Positions 60,243 to 64,000 of a DNA stretch of 64,000 bases are shown here, piece by piece. The position numbers and the translations under genes were made by a program. The stretch comes from JAXLXE01 sp046328115 (GTDB taxonomy: Bacteria; Chloroflexota; UBA6077; JACCZL01), in contig JAXLXE010000001.1 in NCBI GenBank assembly GCA_046328115.1, positions 1,736,001-1,800,000 of the forward strand. Direction: 5' to 3'. Below the pieces are notes generated by a model. It was not told where the DNA came from, ran no database searches, and saw nothing but the letters and a program-made list of their open reading frames with translations. Within the stretch, counting starts at the first letter, position 1; every line of letters begins with the position of its first letter.

Positions 60243-61493
60243 ATGCTACGCGTCGCGGTGTTCAGCATCCACACCTGCCCGTTGGCGCCTCTGGGGGGCT
60301 GGGAAACGGGCGGGCTCAACGTCTACGTGCGCGAGCTTTCGCGCGAGCTATCTGAGCTGGGCGTCGGCGCTGACATCTTCACCCGGCGCCAGGATCCTAC
60401 CGTGCCGGCCATTGTGGAGCTGGCGGCGAACGCCCGCGTCATCCACGTGGATGGCGGACCGCCGCGGCACTTCGACAAATACGCGGTGCTCGACTACACA
60501 TCCGAGATTGCGTGCAACGTCCAGCGCTACCGTAACTTCCTGGGCGCACGCTACGACTTGATCCACGCGCACTACTGGCTCTCCGCGCGGCTGGGCCTGC
60601 TCTTCAAGGAGCATTGGCGGGTGCCGATGGCCACCATGTTCCACACGCTCGGCGAGATGAAGAATCGCGTGGCCCTGAGCTCCGCCGAGTCCGAGCAGCA
60701 GGTTCGCGTGGAGATCGAACGGCGCGCGATGCTCGGGTCGGACGTGGTCATCGCCTCCACGGAGGTGGACCGGGCTCAGATGGTGAACACGTACCGCGCT
60801 GATCCAAGAAATATCACCGTGGTCCCGGGTGGAGTGGACCTCTCGCTGTTCCGGCCGGGCGATCAAGAGGACGCGCGGCGCGAACTGGGGCTGCCAGGCG
60901 GTCCGCTGCTGCTGTTCGCCGGCAGAATCCAGCGGCTCAAAGGGATTGACGTGCTCATCCGGGCCGCGGCGATCCTGCGGTCAGATCTGCCAGGCCTCAA
61001 TGTGGTGGTGGTTGGCGGCGGCGCCGGCACCGGTGACGGGGAGTCCGAGGACCAGCGTGAACTGAGACGTCTGCGCGCGATCGCGGCCGAAGAGTCGGTC
61101 GAGGACATCGTGCGATTCGTCGGTGGCGCCGAGCAGGCAAAACTGCGCACCTACTACCGGGCGGCAGATCTCACGGTGATGCCCTCCACCTACGAATCAT
61201 TTGGCCTGGTGGCGGTGGAGTCCATGGCCTGTGGAACGCCCGTGGTTGCCACGCGCGTCGGTGGGTTGAGCACCATCGTGCGAGACGGCGAGAACGGCTT
61301 CCTGGTCCCGTGGCGGGACCCAAGGCTGTTTGCGGATCGCATTCGGCTGGCGCTAAAGGAGCGCGGCACGCTGGAGCGGCTGCGCTCAGGCGCCCGCCAG
61401 ACGGGTCAGCACTATAGCTGGGCAGCCGTGGCGGACCGCACAAGACGCGTGTATCAGTCACTCGCGACCCCCGCCGCGGTCGCACGAGGCTAG
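60243..61493 (+). CDS. MshA-like (GT4) glycosyltransferase
   Basis: 416 aa, GT-B fold. Seen: FSIHTCPLAPLGGWETGGLNVYVRELSRELS (the GGxxxYVxELAxxL motif of MshA and sucrose-phosphate-synthase-like enzymes), YDLIHAHYWLSARLG, and the C-terminal nucleotide-sugar block MPSTYESFGLVAVESMACGTPVVATRVGGLS. MshA transfers GlcNAc to inositol-3-phosphate in mycothiol synthesis. The family also includes other retaining transferases, and mshB, mshC and mshD are not in the window, so a mycothiol role is not established. The next gene starts just after its stop. Confidence 0.85.
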   Translation: MLRVAVFSIHTCPLAPLGGWETGGLNVYVRELSRELSELGVGADIFTRRQDPTVPAIVELAANARVIHVDGGPPRHFDKYAVLDYTSEIACNVQRYRNFLGARYDLIHAHYWLSARLGLLFKEHWRVPMATMFHTLGEMKNRVALSSAESEQQVRVEIERRAMLGSDVVIASTEVDRAQMVNTYRADPRNITVVPGGVDLSLFRPGDQEDARRELGLPGGPLLLFAGRIQRLKGIDVLIRAAAILRSDLPGLNVVVVGGGAGTGDGESEDQRELRRLRAIAAEESVEDIVRFVGGAEQAKLRTYYRAADLTVMPSTYESFGLVAVESMACGTPVVATRVGGLSTIVRDGENGFLVPWRDPRLFADRIRLALKERGTLERLRSGARQTGQHYSWAAVADRTRRVYQSLATPAAVARG

Positions 61494-61494
61494 C

Positions 61495-62199
61495 GTGGCG
61501 GGCGCGATCGACGTTCTGCGAGAGCTTCAGGCGGAGGACACGGGACTCGAGCGCGCCGTCACCAGAATACGCGAGATAGACCGAGATTTGGCAGACCGTT
61601 CCGGGATCGAGGCCGCTCGGGCAGAACGTCTGGCTCGCGCTGAAGCGCTACGCACGATAGAAAGCGAGCAGCGCGACCTGGAGCTAGACGTCGCGTCGCG
61701 CCGGACCACCGCCACGGACGTGGAGCGCCGGCTCTACAGCGGCCGCGTGACGATTGCGAGCGAGCTGAACAGCCTGCGGCAGGACCTGGAGCAGAAGCAG
61801 CGGCAGCTTGCCGAGCGCGAAGAGCGGCTGCTGGCGGTCCTCGAAGCGGCAGACGAGGCGGGCGCAGCGCTGCGCGAGGCCGACGCCGATCTCCGCCAGA
61901 AAGTGGCAGAACGCAAAGCGCTCGAAGCCGCGCTCTCCGCGGAACGCGCCGAGCGGCTCAACGCTGCACGGTCCTGCGAAGCGGGTCGGCAGCGCCTGCG
62001 AGGTCAGGCCGACGCCGCCGCGCTGCACACGTATGATGGACTCCGTCGAAAGCTAGGCGGCGTGGCAGTGGCTGAGGTGCGATCGGGCACCTGCCAGGCC
62101 TGCCGGGTGGTGTTGACGGCGGGCATCGAGCAGCGCGCCAGGCAGGGTGCGGCCTTGGTGCTGTGCCAGAACTGCGGACGGATTCTGTTTACATCCTGA
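61495..62199 (+). CDS. Zinc-ribbon coiled-coil protein (CdsZ/DUF164-like)
   Basis: 234 aa from GTG 61495, one base after the glycosyltransferase stop. About residues 5-180 form a long coiled coil (ERLARAEALRTIESEQRDLE, ELNSLRQDLEQKQRQLAERE). The C-terminus has a C4 zinc ribbon: Cys in SGTCQACRVVL and LVLCQNCGRIL. CdsZ-type proteins bind nucleic acid or ribosome-associated partners; function is still loosely defined. Downstream lies the mraZ promoter. Confidence 0.85.
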   Translation: MAGAIDVLRELQAEDTGLERAVTRIREIDRDLADRSGIEAARAERLARAEALRTIESEQRDLELDVASRRTTATDVERRLYSGRVTIASELNSLRQDLEQKQRQLAEREERLLAVLEAADEAGAALREADADLRQKVAERKALEAALSAERAERLNAARSCEAGRQRLRGQADAAALHTYDGLRRKLGGVAVAEVRSGTCQACRVVLTAGIEQRARQGAALVLCQNCGRILFTS

Positions 62200-62298
62200 C
62201 CGCCTGAGCCGCGCCGCGATCCGCAAAGCGCCTGGATCGCGGAACGCCCCGCGTCGCCAAGATCGCCCAAAAGCCGGGCGGGCGCGCGCCACAGCCGA

Positions 62299-62327
62299 TT
62301 GTCCGGCGGTGCCGGCCGGCCTACAAT
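62299..62327 (+). promoter_or_regulatory. Sigma-70 promoter of the mraZ-division cluster
   Basis: TTGTCC at 62299-62304, 17-base spacer, TACAAT at 62322-62327. Transcription would start near 62334, immediately before the MraZ operator repeats. Confidence 0.75.
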
Positions 62328-62338
62328 CCCACTGCCAC

Positions 62339-62386
62339 GTGGGGATGAGTGGATAATTGTGGGGATAAGTGGGAAGAACTGTGGAA
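62339..62386 (+). promoter_or_regulatory. MraZ operator: five GTGG direct repeats
   Basis: GTGG occurs at 62339, 62349, 62359, 62369 and 62381, i.e. a 10-bp period with a last step of 12. MraZ proteins bind TGGGN repeats spaced by 5 bases (10-bp period) just downstream of their own promoter, as in E. coli, so this is a probable autoregulatory site. E. coli has three repeats; here there are five. Confidence 0.8.
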
Positions 62387-62410
62387 AACCCGCCCCTGGT
62401 GGCTGGCTAG

Positions 62411-62842
62411 ATGTTCCTCGGCGAATTCGCCCACTCCCTGGACGACAAGGGCCGCCTGGCCGTTCCGTCCAGGTTCCGCCAGGACCTGGCCGACGGCCTC
62501 TACCTCAGCAAGGGTGTAGACCGCTGCCTGTACATCCACACCCCTGAGGCCTGGAATCGGCTGGCGGAGCGCATCGCGGCGCTGTCCGCCATGCAGGCGA
62601 ACGCCCGCCAGATTCAGCGCCACTTCTTTGCCGGCGCCACCCCAGCGGTACCAGACAAGCTCGGGCGCATCGTGGTGCCCGCGTCTTTGCGCGAGTACGC
62701 CCAACTGACCGGCAACGTCATCGTGGCCGGCGTCTACAGCCGTATCGAGGTCTGGGACGAGGCCACCTGGAATGCGGAGCGAGATAAGACCGATGCCCAG
62801 TCCGCGCTTCTCGCTGAGGATCTGGCCGGGTTGAGCCTCTAG
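62411..62842 (+). CDS. mraZ: Transcriptional regulator MraZ
   Basis: 143 aa, the normal length. Two SpoVT/AbrB-like halves: MFLGEFAHSLDDKGRLAVPSRFRQDL and the second, DKLGRIVVPASLREYAQLTGNVIVAGVYSRIEVWDEATW. It forms a ring of many subunits and represses the division and cell wall cluster by binding the repeats upstream. Seventeen bases before rsmH; start at the family Met-Phe. Confidence 0.96.
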   Translation: MFLGEFAHSLDDKGRLAVPSRFRQDLADGLYLSKGVDRCLYIHTPEAWNRLAERIAALSAMQANARQIQRHFFAGATPAVPDKLGRIVVPASLREYAQLTGNVIVAGVYSRIEVWDEATWNAERDKTDAQSALLAEDLAGLSL

Positions 62843-62859
62843 ATGCCAGTGATTGCTCG

Positions 62860-63912
62860 ATGCCGGTGACGGCGGAGGCTCCGCGACCTCAGGCGGCGCC
62901 ACCGGAAAGGGGCGGAGCGCCGATCGCGCTGAGCGCCGCGGATTCCGCGGGGCAGCACGTGCCGGTCTTGCTCCAGGAAGTCTGTGACTGGCTGGAGCCT
63001 CATTCGGGCGGAACTTACGTGGACTGCACGGTTGGCAACGGTGGGCACGCCGCGGCCATCCTCGCCCAATCATCGCCGAACGGACGCCTGCTGGGAACTG
63101 ACGCGGATCCAGCGGCCCTTGAGGTGGCCCAACACGCACTCAAGCCATTCACCGGGCGCTACGTCCTGATCTGCGCCAATTTCCGCGCCGTGAAGGAGAC
63201 CGCCCAATCGCACGGCTTTATGCCCGCTGACGGCGTCTTGATGGATCTCGGCTTCTCCAGCCGGCAGATTGAAGCTTCTGGCCGCGGGTTCAGCTTTCTG
63301 CGCGACGAGCCACTGGACATGCGGTACGACACCAGCCAGGGCACCACGGCGGCGCACCTGGTGAATCGGACACCGGAAGATGACCTGGCTGATCTCCTGT
63401 TCCAGTACGGCGAGGAGCACCGATCGCGCCGGGTGGCCCGCGCCATCGTGGCACGACGCGAACGCGCACCCATCCGAACCACCCGGGAGCTGGCAGAGCT
63501 GATCCAGGCGGCACTGGGCGGGCGGCACGGTCGCGCTCACCCGGCCACCAAGAGCTTCCAGGCCCTTCGGATCGCGGTGAATGACGAGCTTGGTGCCCTA
63601 GCAACCGCGCTCGCCAGCATCGGCAGCATCCTGCGGCCCGGCGGGCGTCTCGCTGTCATCACATTTCACTCGCTCGAAGACCGTCTGGTCAAACACACAT
63701 TTCTCGCGGCGCCCTCCGAGAACGGCGGCCTCCGAGCGTTGACGCGCCGCCCGATCGGACCCTCGCGGGAAGAGGTGCTGCGAAATCGGCGTGCCCGAAG
63801 CGCGAAGCTGCGCGTGGCCGAGCGCGTTACGGAAGACGAGGCGCGCGCGGAGCTCGCCGCGTTGTCCCCGCCTCAGCGTCATGGACACGAGCGTCGTGGA
63901 GTGGGTGAATGA
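62860..63912 (+). CDS. rsmH: 16S rRNA (cytosine1402-N4)-methyltransferase RsmH
   Basis: 350 aa. SAM motif GGTYVDCTVGNGGHAAAIL, DGVLMDLGFSSRQIEASGRGFSFLRDEPLDMRYD (the conserved FSFxxDGPLDMRMD block, with Glu for Gly in DEP), TKSFQALRIAVNDEL, and ITFHSLEDRLVK. It methylates C1402 of 16S rRNA with RsmI. The N-terminal 30 residues before QHVPVLLQEV are an extra, Ala/Pro-rich tail; a later start is possible. Its stop overlaps the next gene by four bases. Confidence 0.95.
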   Translation: MPVTAEAPRPQAAPPERGGAPIALSAADSAGQHVPVLLQEVCDWLEPHSGGTYVDCTVGNGGHAAAILAQSSPNGRLLGTDADPAALEVAQHALKPFTGRYVLICANFRAVKETAQSHGFMPADGVLMDLGFSSRQIEASGRGFSFLRDEPLDMRYDTSQGTTAAHLVNRTPEDDLADLLFQYGEEHRSRRVARAIVARRERAPIRTTRELAELIQAALGGRHGRAHPATKSFQALRIAVNDELGALATALASIGSILRPGGRLAVITFHSLEDRLVKHTFLAAPSENGGLRALTRRPIGPSREEVLRNRRARSAKLRVAERVTEDEARAELAALSPPQRHGHERRGVGE

Positions 63913-64000
63913 GCAGCATCACGGCTACCAGGCGGGCGGCCGGCACAGAATGGGTACCGGAGGGAGGCTGGGCGGCGCGCCTGCGCTGGATCGTGCTGGT
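63909..64000 (+). CDS. ftsL: Start of an FtsL-like cell division gene, partial
   Basis: The ATG at 63909 overlaps the rsmH stop (ATGA). About 30 codons are visible: a polar stretch followed by WAARLRWIVLV, the beginning of a membrane helix. In the mra cluster the gene after rsmH is normally ftsL (a bitopic divisome protein), so the call rests mainly on order. It is cut by the window edge. Confidence 0.55.
   Translation, partial: MSSITATRRAAGTEWVPEGGWAARLRWIVL

Overview
The window is high-GC bacterial chromosome with densely packed genes, no phage, transposase, CRISPR or plasmid functions, and one tRNA. The gene set (b6-type cytochrome b with a separate subunit IV-like protein and a Tat-type Rieske protein, a SigR/RsrA-like redox sigma pair, a DUF3090 protein, a MshA-like glycosyltransferase, mraZ-rsmH-ftsL order) suggests a Chloroflexota-like or related Terrabacteria organism. 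This is inference from gene content; no 16S gene is present.

Layout. 1-2273: end of a dapB-like gene, asd and dapA (lysine/threonine pathway), closed by a strong terminator. 2302-9534: ECF sigma plus zinc anti-sigma factor, PPOX-type flavoprotein, amidase, a very unusual cNMP-binding ABC-exporter-like protein with degenerate ATPase motifs, and ychF. 9657-12925: EamA transporter, lone Flp pilin, tRNA-Arg(TCT) with a repeat-built upstream region, and a methylmalonyl-CoA mutase catalytic subunit. 12978-19939: cinA and a minus-strand operon asnB-pccB-accC-biotin carrier. 20067-29016: two GT-C membrane glycosyltransferases (one fused to a beta-propeller), threonine synthase, MFS, VOC enzyme, DUF3090 and a CAP-domain secreted protein. 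29370-34478: branched-chain amino acid (Liv) ABC transporter with a LivM-LivG fusion and a near-consensus promoter. 34812-40458: a secreted toroid-like protein and the cytochrome bc operon. 40716-44274: folC, HAD, PAP2, Pro-rich lipoprotein, FdxA. 44417-49170: a two-component pair facing a hybrid kinase. 49291-53757: small membrane protein, a DCC-family thiol oxidoreductase interrupted by an in-frame TGA at its second active-site Cys, a TPP-dependent E1 alpha, a small CxxC protein, and a one-chain biotin carboxylase/carrier that seems to start at CTG. 53825-64000: crcB, coiled-coil protein, bifunctional nuclease, tatA, recF, D,D-carboxypeptidase, DUF423 and DUF4870 proteins, MshA-like glycosyltransferase, CdsZ-like zinc ribbon, then the division cluster start mraZ-rsmH-(ftsL) with a promoter and five GTGG operator repeats.

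How genes fit together: Liv uptake, a TPP-dependent E1 alpha, acyl-CoA carboxylases, the mutase and possibly the VOC enzyme could form a route from branched-chain amino acids through propionyl-CoA to succinyl-CoA. asd, dapA and thrC serve aspartate-family amino acids. The bc operon depends on Tat export (Rieske twin-arginine motif), and a tatA gene is present.

The most striking observations are: (1) the DCC gene at 49759-50175, where TGA replaces Cys in CxxC, is followed by a stable hairpin with a GGTC apical loop at nearly the position seen in E. coli fdhF SECIS, making it a candidate selenoprotein; (2) the 1017-residue ABC-like protein (5275-8328), in which Walker A, Q-loop, signature, Walker B, D-loop and H-loop are all altered, with a peptidase-like N-terminal domain lacking HExxH and an apparently intact cNMP-binding domain.
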